From: AG2 sp036493735
GTDB lineage: Bacteria; Gemmatimonadota; Gemmatimonadetes; Gemmatimonadales; Gemmatimonadaceae
Length of the DNA stretch: 64,000 bases
Assembly: GCA_036493735.1 (NCBI GenBank)
Contig: DASXPH010000069.1
Coordinates: 62,001 to 126,000 of the forward strand
Direction of reading: 5' to 3'
Under the pieces are notes generated by a model. That model saw only the letters and a program-made list of their open reading frames with translations. It did not search any database and was not told the origin of the DNA. Made by a program: the position numbers and the translations under genes. Positions 1 to 8,109 of this stretch are shown here, piece after piece (positions within the stretch are counted from its first letter, which is position 1; each line of letters starts with the position of its first letter).

Positions 1-30
1 GGCTGCCATCTCTTCCGGCGTGCTCGTCGC

Positions 31-1062
31 TTGTGCGGGCTTCGGTTTGCACCGTTCCTCGGCGTTCTTGTCGGCGTCGCTGTCGTGGCCCGGCCTGCCT
101 TCGCCGGCGAAGTTGTCCTCGTCAACGGTGATCGGATCACCGGCACCATCGTCTCGCTTGCCAATAGTGAGATGGTCGTCAAAGTCGACGACGCCGGCGA
201 GCTCACCATCGACGTCGCGAAGTTAAAAACGTTTTCAACAAACGAGGTGGTCCGCATCCGCCTTGGCGACGGCGCGGCATTCGAGGCCCGCATCGGCGCC
301 GGTCCGGACGGCAAGGTCGAGATCCGGAAAACGGCCGGAGGTGCGCCACAGGTCGTGGCCATTCGGGACCTCGTTGCCATCAATCCACCATCGCCCGCCT
401 GGATGGGCGAGGTGATGCTGAACGGCAAGATCACAGGCGGCGACAGCAGGACGACGGAAGCCGGTCTCGCATTCGAGCTGGATAAGAAATGGACGCGTGA
501 TCGACTCCGCTTCGCGGGCGAGTACATGTACGGCCGTGAGCGGAGCCGCGAGGCCGGAGTGACGTCTACGACCGACGACTTCGGCAATGTCTACGGCAAG
601 TACAGCCATGACATTCACGGCGCGGTATACGTCGAGGGCAATGCCAAGCTACTGCACGATCTGCTCGCCGAATTGCAATACCGTTTCTCGCCCGCCGCAG
701 GGATCGGTTATCGGTGGTTCGACGAGCCCGGGCTCGAGCTCTTCACGGATGTAGGGATTCAGTACACCGATAAGCGTTTTGAAACATTCGGTGGCCTAAG
801 CTTCTGGGGGCCAGAAATGGAATACGGCCTCGAGTGGACACCCGTGAACAGGCTGAGGCTCTCCAACACGCTCGAGTACTATCCCAGCTTCTCTGATTTC
901 AGCGGCAATTACCTCCTGGATACGCAGGCGGCTATTCACGTCACGCTCTGGCGCCACTCATTCATCGAGCTCCGCGGCGAGTACCATCACGACACCGAGC
1001 CCGCACCCAGCGCGAAACAAGGTGAGTACCGGTTCATCCTCGGCCCGGGCTTGGACTTCTGA
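31..1062 (+). CDS. DUF481 family outer-membrane protein (YdiY-like), 5' end uncertain
   Basis: Predicted exported protein whose C-terminal two thirds look like a DUF481 beta-barrel: aromatic-rich alternating strands, a final stretch YRFILGPGLDF ending in Phe, and motifs such as GIGYRWFD and FTDVGIQYTD. The N-terminal part (about residues 25-110) is the small strand-rich domain with VVLVNGDRITGTI often found in front of DUF481. A signal peptide is visible (FLGVLVGVAVVARPAFA). The start shown is a TTG, but the frame stays open to base 1, with several arginines before the hydrophobic core, so the true start is probably outside the window. The AbgT gene follows after 18 bp. Function beyond an outer-membrane barrel is unknown. 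Confidence 0.75.
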   Translation: MCGLRFAPFLGVLVGVAVVARPAFAGEVVLVNGDRITGTIVSLANSEMVVKVDDAGELTIDVAKLKTFSTNEVVRIRLGDGAAFEARIGAGPDGKVEIRKTAGGAPQVVAIRDLVAINPPSPAWMGEVMLNGKITGGDSRTTEAGLAFELDKKWTRDRLRFAGEYMYGRERSREAGVTSTTDDFGNVYGKYSHDIHGAVYVEGNAKLLHDLLAELQYRFSPAAGIGYRWFDEPGLELFTDVGIQYTDKRFETFGGLSFWGPEMEYGLEWTPVNRLRLSNTLEYYPSFSDFSGNYLLDTQAAIHVTLWRHSFIELRGEYHHDTEPAPSAKQGEYRFILGPGLDF

Positions 1063-1080
1063 GGTGTAGAGGGTCTGTTC

Positions 1081-2634
1081 ATGCAGCAATCAATGAAGGC
1101 CGACTCCGTGCCCGCTCCAACGAAATCGCGGATGGAGCGAATGCTCGACACCGTCGAGCGTGTGGGCAACAAAGTGCCGCATCCAGCGGTAATCTTCGTG
1201 CTCCTGATTGCCGGGCTGATCGCGCTGTCCCATCTGATGTACTGGCTCGGCGCGACCGTGACGTTCGAACAGGTCAATCCCGACACCAACGCCGTCGAGG
1301 AAACCACGGTCGTGGCGAAGAGCCTCCTCACGGGCGATGGCATTCGCTTCATGTACGCGGACGTCGTTCAGAACTTCATGAACTTCAATGCCGTGGGCGT
1401 GATCATCGTCGCGATGCTTGGCGTCGGTGTGGCGGATTCGTCGGGCTTGATTGCCGCCTTGATTCGCAAGCTCGTGAAGATCGCGCCCCGGCGGCTGCTC
1501 ACGTACATCCTCGTCTTCGTCGCGATCATCACGAGCGTCGCGGCCGATGCCGGCTACCTCGTGCTCATCCCGCTCGCCGCGGCGGCATTCCTGAGCATCG
1601 GTCGTCATCCGATCGCAGGGCTCGGCGCCTCGTTCGCCGGCGTCGCAGCTGTCTTCAGCGTCAACATTTTCATCAAGCCTCTCGACGGCATCCTCACGGA
1701 AATCACGAACGACGCCATTCACCTCGTGAATCCTAACGAGTCGATCGACCTCACGGCGAACTTCTGGTTCTCCTGTGCGTCGGTCGTGATGCTGACATTC
1801 GTCGTGTCGATCATCACCGACAAGTTCGTCGAGCCCCGGCTGGGCAAGTACACCGGAGACGTTCCAGCGCAGGATCAAGAGGGCGGCTCTGGAGCGGAGT
1901 CACGCGGCTTGAAGTTCGCGACGTGGGGCCTCGTGGGCGTGCTCATCTTCTTCGCGCTGTTGGCGCTGCCTTCGGGGGCCCCGCTGCGCAATCCCGAAAC
2001 GGGATCCCTGATCGAGAACTCGCCGTTCATGAATGGGCTCATCGTGTTCATCGCGGCTGTGTTCTTCGTCATCGGCGCCGCCTACGGCGTCGGCGCTGGC
2101 ACGATGAAAGGGACCGCCGATGTCGTCAAGGCAATGGAGAAGGCGATCAGCGATCTGGGTGGCTTGATTCTGCTCCTGTTCATCATCAGCCAATTCCTCG
2201 CCCTCTTCGCATACACGAACATCGCGACGATCTCCGCCGTCAGGATGGGCGACACGCTCGAGCGCGCGGGGTTGGGCGCACTGCCACTCCTGCTGGGGTT
2301 CGTCATCGTCGTGGTCATTCTCGATCTCATCATGACCGGCGCGATCCCGAAATGGGCCATCTTCGCACCCATCTTCGTGCCACTCCTGATGAGGTTGGGG
2401 GTGAAGCCAGACGCCGTTCTGGCGGCGTATCGGGTCGGCGACAGCCCGATAAACGCGATCTCACCCCTCAACGCGTACTTCGCGCTGATCGTCTCATTCG
2501 CGGCCAAGTACCAGAAGGACGCGGGGGTCGGCACGGTGATCGCGCTCATGCTGCCCTACGTCGCCGTGGTGTTGGTAGTGTGGATTCTGCTCCTGGCCGC
2601 CTGGCAAATGCTCGGGCTTCCCTGGGGCTTTTAA
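1081..2634 (+). CDS. AbgT family transporter
   Basis: Integral membrane protein of 517 aa, the usual length for AbgT (p-aminobenzoyl-glutamate transporter) proteins. The N-terminus RVGNKVPHPAVIFVLLI and the C-terminal segments DSPINAISPLNAYFALIV and PKWAIFAPIFVPLLMRLG are characteristic of the family, and about a dozen hydrophobic segments are visible. The family imports p-aminobenzoyl-glutamate in E. coli; other members export sulfonamides. Substrate here is not proven. A GAGGG lies 10 nt before the ATG; an internal ATG four codons on is an alternative. It is followed by an M17 aminopeptidase and a glutaminase on the same strand, and an M20 peptidase further down, which suggests uptake and breakdown of glutamyl conjugates or small peptides. 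Confidence 0.9.
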   Translation: MQQSMKADSVPAPTKSRMERMLDTVERVGNKVPHPAVIFVLLIAGLIALSHLMYWLGATVTFEQVNPDTNAVEETTVVAKSLLTGDGIRFMYADVVQNFMNFNAVGVIIVAMLGVGVADSSGLIAALIRKLVKIAPRRLLTYILVFVAIITSVAADAGYLVLIPLAAAAFLSIGRHPIAGLGASFAGVAAVFSVNIFIKPLDGILTEITNDAIHLVNPNESIDLTANFWFSCASVVMLTFVVSIITDKFVEPRLGKYTGDVPAQDQEGGSGAESRGLKFATWGLVGVLIFFALLALPSGAPLRNPETGSLIENSPFMNGLIVFIAAVFFVIGAAYGVGAGTMKGTADVVKAMEKAISDLGGLILLLFIISQFLALFAYTNIATISAVRMGDTLERAGLGALPLLLGFVIVVVILDLIMTGAIPKWAIFAPIFVPLLMRLGVKPDAVLAAYRVGDSPINAISPLNAYFALIVSFAAKYQKDAGVGTVIALMLPYVAVVLVVWILLLAAWQMLGLPWGF

Positions 2635-2717
2635 CAGATACTCATCGGTACTCGTGACGAGCGCCGGTCCGAGCTCTCGCCGCATCGGACTCGGGAGTCG
2701 CGCACGGAGGACACATC

Positions 2718-4271
2718 ATGCCGATCGCTGACAGGGAGCTGAAACGCGCTCGTGCCCGGAAGGCGCCGGAGCACTTTGATCTCATACCATCGATCAAGCG
2801 CTTCGCCGACGTCAAGCTGGATGTCGCCGAATCGGCACCGTCCGGCGCCGGATGCGTCGGCATTCCCGTCGGCACCGACGGCGAGGTGCCGTCACTTATC
2901 GGTCTGGATCGCGAGACGTTGACCCGATCCGGGTTTACCGGCTTTCCCGGGCAAACGCTGATCCTTCCGCGGCAGGATGAACCCACGCTGGTCGCCGTCG
3001 GCATTGGCGACCGCACGGAGCTCGACGCCGCAAAGCTGCGCGACGCGGCCGCGGCCTTCGCTCGTGCGGTGAGCAAATACTCACACATCGCGACGACGCT
3101 GGCGGACGTGACCAAAGTACCTGCCGAAGACGCCGCCCAGGCCGTGGTCGAAGGAGTGCTACTCGCCAGTTATTCCTTCGATGTGTTGAAGGAAGGGCCA
3201 CAGGGCCCTGCCCTCTCGGCGCTGACGATCGTCGGCGCGGAGGAGCGTCACGCCGCATTTTCGCGCGGCGCGGAGCGAGGACGCACGCTTGCCGGCGCCG
3301 TGATGCTCGCGCGCGATCTCGCCAACATGCCGGCGGCATACCTCACCGCCGCTGAAATGGCAGGTGTGGCGAAGCGCATCGCGGACGACCGCGGTCTCAC
3401 GATCGAGATTTTCGATGTCGACGCGCTCGAGGAGCTCGGCTGCGGCGGATTGCTCGGCGTGAACCGCGGCAGTATCGAGCCGCCGTACATGATCAAGCTC
3501 ACCTATGCGCCCAGCAGGAGCGTTAGGCAGTCTTCTCATGTGGCGCTCATCGGCAAGGGTATCATGTTCGATTCGGGGGGCATCAACCTCAAGCCCAGCG
3601 ACATGACACACGCAACGATGAAGCTGGACATGGCCGGCGCCGCGGCCGTTCTTGCCGCGATGTCCACGCTGAGCGCACTCGAGTGTCCCACTCGAGTGAC
3701 CGGCTATCTCATGTGCACCGACAACATGCCATCGGGGTCGGCGATGGTGCTCGGTGATGTACTCACGATCCGCGGCGGCAAGACGGTGGAAGTGCTCAAT
3801 ACGGATGCCGAAGGACGACTGGTCATGGCCGATGCGTTCGTGTTGGCTACCGAGGAGCACCCTGATGCCATCGTGAGCATTGCCACGCTCACGGGCGCGG
3901 CCCTCCGCACCTTTGGTGACTCGATTGCCGCCGTGCTTGGCAACGAGCAATCGCTGGTGAATCAGGCACTGGCATCGTCGCATCGCACCGATGAACCGAT
4001 CTGGCAACTGCCGCTGGAGAGGCGGTATCGCAAGCAGTTGGATTCACAGATCGCCGATCTGAAAAACATCGGCGGTGAAAACGCCGGGACGATCACGGCG
4101 GCGCTCTTCCTGGCGGAATTCGCTGTTACGGTGCCATGGGTACATCTCGACATCGCCGGTACGGTGCGCGCCGAGTCGAGCGAATCGTGGCGCCCGGCAG
4201 GCGCCACCGGCTTTGGCGTCCGCTGCTCGCCGATCTCGTGCAGAACTTCACGCGACCGGAGTCGCACGTGA
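2718..4271 (+). CDS. pepA: M17 leucyl aminopeptidase, C-terminus frameshifted
   Basis: Cytosolic two-metal aminopeptidase that removes N-terminal residues from peptides. The catalytic domain carries GKGIMFDSGG (metal Lys/Asp), MKLDMAGAAAV and the family signature NTDAEGRL, with HLDIAGT near the end. GGAGG sits before the ATG. The last residues as read (CSPISCRTSRDRSRT) do not fit the family. If one base is missing near 4223, the frame continues as GVRLLADLVQNF, the expected ending, and stops at 4288, just 7 nt before the glutaminase start. This points to a one-base deletion in the DNA or the assembly, affecting only about the last 20 residues. The rest of the enzyme looks intact. Confidence 0.88.
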   Translation: MPIADRELKRARARKAPEHFDLIPSIKRFADVKLDVAESAPSGAGCVGIPVGTDGEVPSLIGLDRETLTRSGFTGFPGQTLILPRQDEPTLVAVGIGDRTELDAAKLRDAAAAFARAVSKYSHIATTLADVTKVPAEDAAQAVVEGVLLASYSFDVLKEGPQGPALSALTIVGAEERHAAFSRGAERGRTLAGAVMLARDLANMPAAYLTAAEMAGVAKRIADDRGLTIEIFDVDALEELGCGGLLGVNRGSIEPPYMIKLTYAPSRSVRQSSHVALIGKGIMFDSGGINLKPSDMTHATMKLDMAGAAAVLAAMSTLSALECPTRVTGYLMCTDNMPSGSAMVLGDVLTIRGGKTVEVLNTDAEGRLVMADAFVLATEEHPDAIVSIATLTGAALRTFGDSIAAVLGNEQSLVNQALASSHRTDEPIWQLPLERRYRKQLDSQIADLKNIGGENAGTITAALFLAEFAVTVPWVHLDIAGTVRAESSESWRPAGATGFGVRCSPISCRTSRDRSRT

Positions 4272-4295
4272 ACGGCTGGCGCAAGTAGCAGAGCG

Positions 4296-5324
4296 ATGAA
4301 GCCGTACATCTCGACGGGCCGGTTGCCACCTAACGAGTCAGTGGCGATGCTCGTTGCCGAGGCGCACCGGCGCTTTCGCGACGTGGTCGACGGCGAGAAC
4401 TCGCAGGTGTATCCGGCGCTCGCCCAGGCACGGCGCGACCTGTTCGGAGTGTGCGTGGCCAGCACACGCGGGGAGACGTACACTGCCGGCGACGCCGAGC
4501 ACGAGTTCTCGATCATGAGCGTCTCCAAACCGTTCCTCTTCGCGCTGGTTTGCGACGTCATCGGCGTCGACGCGGCACGAGATCGCCTCGGCGTGAACAG
4601 CACCGGTCTTCCGTTCGATTCGCTCTGTGCGATCGAACGGAGTATCGATGGACGCACGAATCCGATGGTGAACGCGGGAGCGATCGCGGCGACGAGCCTC
4701 GCTCCCGGCACGACCGGCGACGCGAAGTGGCGGTTCATCCGCGACGGGATGTCACTTTTTGCGGGCCGCACCCTTGCCGTCAACGGAGACGTTTACGCGT
4801 CCGCGTCGGCGACGAATTTCCGTAACCGGAGCATCGCGTGGATGCTTCGGAGCCGAGACCGCATCTATTTCGACGTCGACGAAGCGACTGCGCTGTATAC
4901 ACGTCAGTGTTCGCTCAATGTGTCGGCCAGGGATCTCTCAGTGATGGCGGCGACGTTGGCTGATGGTGGGGTGAATCCACTCACGAACACCAGGGTCATC
5001 GATTCGACGATCTGCCATTACGTGCTCGCCGTGATGTCGACCGCGGGCATGTATGAGACATCCGGCGATTGGCTGTACAACGTCGGTCTTCCGGGCAAGA
5101 GCGGAATCGCGGGCGGAATCCTCGCGGTGTCTCCGGGGAAAGGCGGCCTTGGCGTCTTCGCGCCGCCGCTCGACCGAGCAGGCAACAGCGTCAAAGGCCA
5201 GCTCGTGGCGCGATTCCTGTCCGAGCGACTCGGTCTCGACCTCTTCGGCTCACAACCGGTCAGATCGCGTCCCACTCTTCGTCCCGTTGCACCACGGGCG
5301 CGCCGGCACACGCGTCGCGTCTGA
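4296..5324 (+). CDS. glsA: Glutaminase A
   Basis: Serine-dependent glutaminase converting glutamine to glutamate and ammonia. It has the beta-lactamase-like SxxK in SIMSVSKPF, the conserved NPMVNAGAIA segment, RSLxFRNRSIAWML-like region, YTRQCSLNVSARDL and GLPGKSGIAGGILAV, all typical of GlsA. At 342 aa it is about 30 residues longer than the common 308-310 aa form; the excess is an arginine/proline-rich tail after DLFGS that may be non-functional. It starts 7 nt after the corrected stop of pepA and ends 5 nt before the YihY gene, so it sits within an operon. Glutamate release fits with the upstream AbgT transporter and aminopeptidase. Confidence 0.92.
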   Translation: MKPYISTGRLPPNESVAMLVAEAHRRFRDVVDGENSQVYPALAQARRDLFGVCVASTRGETYTAGDAEHEFSIMSVSKPFLFALVCDVIGVDAARDRLGVNSTGLPFDSLCAIERSIDGRTNPMVNAGAIAATSLAPGTTGDAKWRFIRDGMSLFAGRTLAVNGDVYASASATNFRNRSIAWMLRSRDRIYFDVDEATALYTRQCSLNVSARDLSVMAATLADGGVNPLTNTRVIDSTICHYVLAVMSTAGMYETSGDWLYNVGLPGKSGIAGGILAVSPGKGGLGVFAPPLDRAGNSVKGQLVARFLSERLGLDLFGSQPVRSRPTLRPVAPRARRHTRRV

Positions 5325-5329
5325 GCATC

Positions 5330-6310
5330 ATGCATCGCCCCGGCGCGACACAGGCATCTTCACGAAAGCCGCAACGTTCGGCTCTCGGCGCCGCTCGTCG
5401 AGAAAAGCAGGATGTCGCGGCCAGCAAGAGTCCGCGACGACCGCTGTCCCTCAGTCTGTTTCGCGACGCGTGGCTCGAGTATGAGCGCGATCGCGCTCAC
5501 TACCTCGCGATGGCCATCATTTATTACGCCAGCATCACATTTGTACCGATACTGCTCCTGCTGCTCTCCGCGCTCGGGTTACTGCTTCGGTTCTCGACGA
5601 CGGCAGCCGAGATCGAGCAGCGGACCCTCCTCGCCATTCAAGCTCAGGCCGGCGCGCAACTGGCGGGAACGATCAATCGACTCCTCGAGGTCGTGCAACG
5701 GGACTCCATTACGGCCACCGTCGTCAGCGTCGTCGGCATCCTCGTCAGCGCCTCGCTCCTCTTTCGCCAGCTGCGGATGACCTTTCGCGCGGTCTGGAAC
5801 TACGAGCCGCCGCTGGTCGCTGGTCCGATTTACTTGCGCGTCCTCACGCTGCTTCGCGAATGGATCATCGCGTTCGTGATCACGTTAGGCGGTGGATTGC
5901 TGATCATGGTCGCGCTGGCTATCCTCACCGCCTTGAAGTGGGTGGACCGATTGCTCGCCCCGGTTCCTTTCATCCCACATGGCGTGGTCACCGCGGCGCT
6001 CAGTTCTTTCGTGATCGCCGCCATCGTCTTTGGCGCGCTACTCAAAGTTCTGCCGCCACGCCCGGTTCGCTGGCGCGACATCGGGATGTTTGTGCTGCTC
6101 TGCGCGGGCGTCTGGGTCGCCGCTTCCGAGCTGCTGCCGCTATACAATCGCCTCTTTGGCGGAGATCGAAACGCCTACAATGCCATTGGGGCCCTTCTGC
6201 CGTTGCTGATTTCCATCAACGTCGGCACGCAGATGCTTTTCTATGGGGCGGAGCTGTGCAAGGTGGCGACGTTGCGAGGAAAAGCGCCGCTCTCCATCGC
6301 CAGCCCATGA
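5330..6310 (+). CDS. YihY/BrkB family inner-membrane protein
   Basis: Polytopic membrane protein of 326 aa. The segment FRDAWLEYERDRAHYLAMAIIYY followed by a strongly hydrophobic PILLLLLSALG helix, and the late GALLPLLISINVGTQMLFYGAELCKV, are the marks of the YihY (UPF0761, formerly 'RNase BN') family. Five to six membrane helices are visible. Function of the family is unsettled; the old ribonuclease assignment was an error. I chose the ATG at 5330 because it comes directly after the glutaminase stop; the frame is open further upstream but there it overlaps glsA and reads as arginine-rich noise. Its stop overlaps the next start (ATGA at 6307), which implies translational coupling. Confidence 0.85.
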   Translation: MHRPGATQASSRKPQRSALGAARREKQDVAASKSPRRPLSLSLFRDAWLEYERDRAHYLAMAIIYYASITFVPILLLLLSALGLLLRFSTTAAEIEQRTLLAIQAQAGAQLAGTINRLLEVVQRDSITATVVSVVGILVSASLLFRQLRMTFRAVWNYEPPLVAGPIYLRVLTLLREWIIAFVITLGGGLLIMVALAILTALKWVDRLLAPVPFIPHGVVTAALSSFVIAAIVFGALLKVLPPRPVRWRDIGMFVLLCAGVWVAASELLPLYNRLFGGDRNAYNAIGALLPLLISINVGTQMLFYGAELCKVATLRGKAPLSIASP

Positions 6311-8106
6311 GCCACGCCGCGATCACATTTCTGGTCCTCGGCACGGTCGTGGTGCTCTTCGTCGGAACCAGCCTTCCGGTGGAGATCGTCGCCATTGGGG
6401 CCGCCTTCTCGCTCTATGCCACTGGGGTGCTCGATCTCGACCAGACCATCGGAGGCTTTGGCGATCCCGCGGTCGTTTTCATCGCCGCCCTGTTCGTTGT
6501 CAGCGAGGCAATCGACGCTGCGGGTGTGAGCACGTGGGTGGGCGAAGCGTTGTCCGTCCGCGCGGGCGGCAATAAGGCACGGCTGACGGTGCTCGTTATG
6601 CTTGCGTCGGCAGCGCTCAGCGCGCTCGTGACCATCAACGGCGCAGTGGCCGCGCTGCTACCGGCCGTCGTCGTGATGTCGATCCGCTACGATGTGCCGG
6701 CACGGCTGCTCCTCCCGCTCGCGTTTGCCGCACATGCCGGTTCGCTCCTGACGCTGACTGGGTCTCCGGTGAACGTGATCATCTCCGAGGTCACGGCCTC
6801 GGCCGGTCAGCGGCCACTGGCATATTTCGAGTTCGCCCGCGTTGGCTTGCCCCTGCTCGCCGGCACGATCGCCATCATCATGCTATTCGGCGAACGATTA
6901 CTGCCGCGGCGGAAGGCCCGCACGATGCCGACCGATTTCAGCGGCCATGCGCGTATGCTCATCAAGCAGTACGCGCTTTCCAACGAGCTGTTCCGTCTGC
7001 GGTTCGGTGTCGATTCACCGAACGTTGGACACCCGGCTCCTGCGCTGGCACTGCAAGGATGGCAGGGCGTCACGGTCGTAGGTGTGCAGAAAATGGATGC
7101 CTCGCGTGCCGGCAATGGAGCGATGAAGGCTGGCGACGTCGTCATTGTCAGCGGGGAGCGAGACACGGTGCACCGTCTGGCCACGGAGCAGCGCCTAACG
7201 GTTTCGCCAGTGGCACCCGCCGACCCAGAGGCGGCGTTGTTGACCCGCGAGCGGGGTGTCGCCGAAGTGGTGATCCCGCCGCGATCGGACATGATCGGCG
7301 AGCGCGTATTTCCCGGGCTCATTACAACGAGCGGCGACGTCGTCATTCTCGCCGTGCAGCGCAAAGGCGTCGACCTGACGACGGAAACCGAGCTCGCGGC
7401 GGGCGACACCTTGCTCCTCGGAGGACGTTGGGACGCGCTGGGGCGAAACCTCTCCGATTCTGACGTATTGGTGGTGAATTCGCCCGATCTCGTACGTCGG
7501 CGGACGGCGCCTCTTGGCAGCAGGGCCCGAAGGACCATCGGCGTCTTGCTCGTGATGGTGCTCCTGCTCGTCACACGAATGGGGCCTCCCTCTTTGATCG
7601 CCCTCCTGGCCGCGTGCGCCATGGTCCTGTTGCGCGTCCTGGACGTCGACCAGGCCTATCGCTCGATCTCGTGGTCTGCCGTGATCCTTGTCGGTGCGAT
7701 GATCCCGCTCTCGACCGCCATGCATGAAAGCGGTGCCGCGCAGATGATGGCCGAAGGACTCGTTAGGCTCGTTCGTGGCGCGGGGCCGTACGGCCTCCTC
7801 GGAGGTCTCTTTCTCCTCACCGCGATTCTCGGCCAGGTGATCAGCAACACGGCGACGGCGCTCGTTGTCGCGCCGATCGCGGTATCGGCCGCCAACCAGA
7901 TGAACGTCTCCGTGCGACCGGTGCTGATGACGGTCGCCGTCTCTGCGGCGGCATCCTTTCTCACGCCCATCGCGACGCCGGTGAACATGATGGTACAGGG
8001 ACCGGCCGGGCTTCGCTTCGGCGATTACTGGAAGCTCGGTCTTCCCCTGCTGCTCTGGTTCTTCGTCGTGTCGATCGGTCTCATTCCGCTGATCTGGCGG
8101 TTCTAG
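6307..8106 (+). CDS. SLC13-family permease with paired TrkA-C (RCK_C) domains
   Basis: 599-aa transporter of the ion-transporter superfamily. The N-terminal half has helices with GGFGDPAVVFIAALFVVSEAI and the TGSPVNVIISE loop; the C-terminal half repeats this with GQVISNTATALVVAPIA and PIATPVNMMVQGP. These paired hairpin-loop motifs are typical of DASS/SLC13 carriers. Between the halves (about residues 215-400) lie two soluble TrkA-C-like domains, containing AGDVVIVSGERD and AGDTLLLGG, which are thought to be regulatory. Likely a sodium-coupled carrier of sulfate or dicarboxylates; substrate unknown. The start overlaps the YihY stop by 4 nt, and the metallophosphoesterase gene follows after 3 nt. 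Confidence 0.88.
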   Translation: MSHAAITFLVLGTVVVLFVGTSLPVEIVAIGAAFSLYATGVLDLDQTIGGFGDPAVVFIAALFVVSEAIDAAGVSTWVGEALSVRAGGNKARLTVLVMLASAALSALVTINGAVAALLPAVVVMSIRYDVPARLLLPLAFAAHAGSLLTLTGSPVNVIISEVTASAGQRPLAYFEFARVGLPLLAGTIAIIMLFGERLLPRRKARTMPTDFSGHARMLIKQYALSNELFRLRFGVDSPNVGHPAPALALQGWQGVTVVGVQKMDASRAGNGAMKAGDVVIVSGERDTVHRLATEQRLTVSPVAPADPEAALLTRERGVAEVVIPPRSDMIGERVFPGLITTSGDVVILAVQRKGVDLTTETELAAGDTLLLGGRWDALGRNLSDSDVLVVNSPDLVRRRTAPLGSRARRTIGVLLVMVLLLVTRMGPPSLIALLAACAMVLLRVLDVDQAYRSISWSAVILVGAMIPLSTAMHESGAAQMMAEGLVRLVRGAGPYGLLGGLFLLTAILGQVISNTATALVVAPIAVSAANQMNVSVRPVLMTVAVSAAASFLTPIATPVNMMVQGPAGLRFGDYWKLGLPLLLWFFVVSIGLIPLIWRF

Positions 8107-8109
8107 GCG

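Noticed and set aside
1090..1878. Long minus-strand frame under the AbgT gene
   Set aside because: Its His/Glu/Arg-rich translation is the usual shadow of a high-GC coding strand.
4215..4288. Programmed -1 frameshift in pepA
   Set aside because: No slippery heptamer or downstream pseudoknot is visible, and the shift restores only the ordinary C-terminus; a missing base is simpler.
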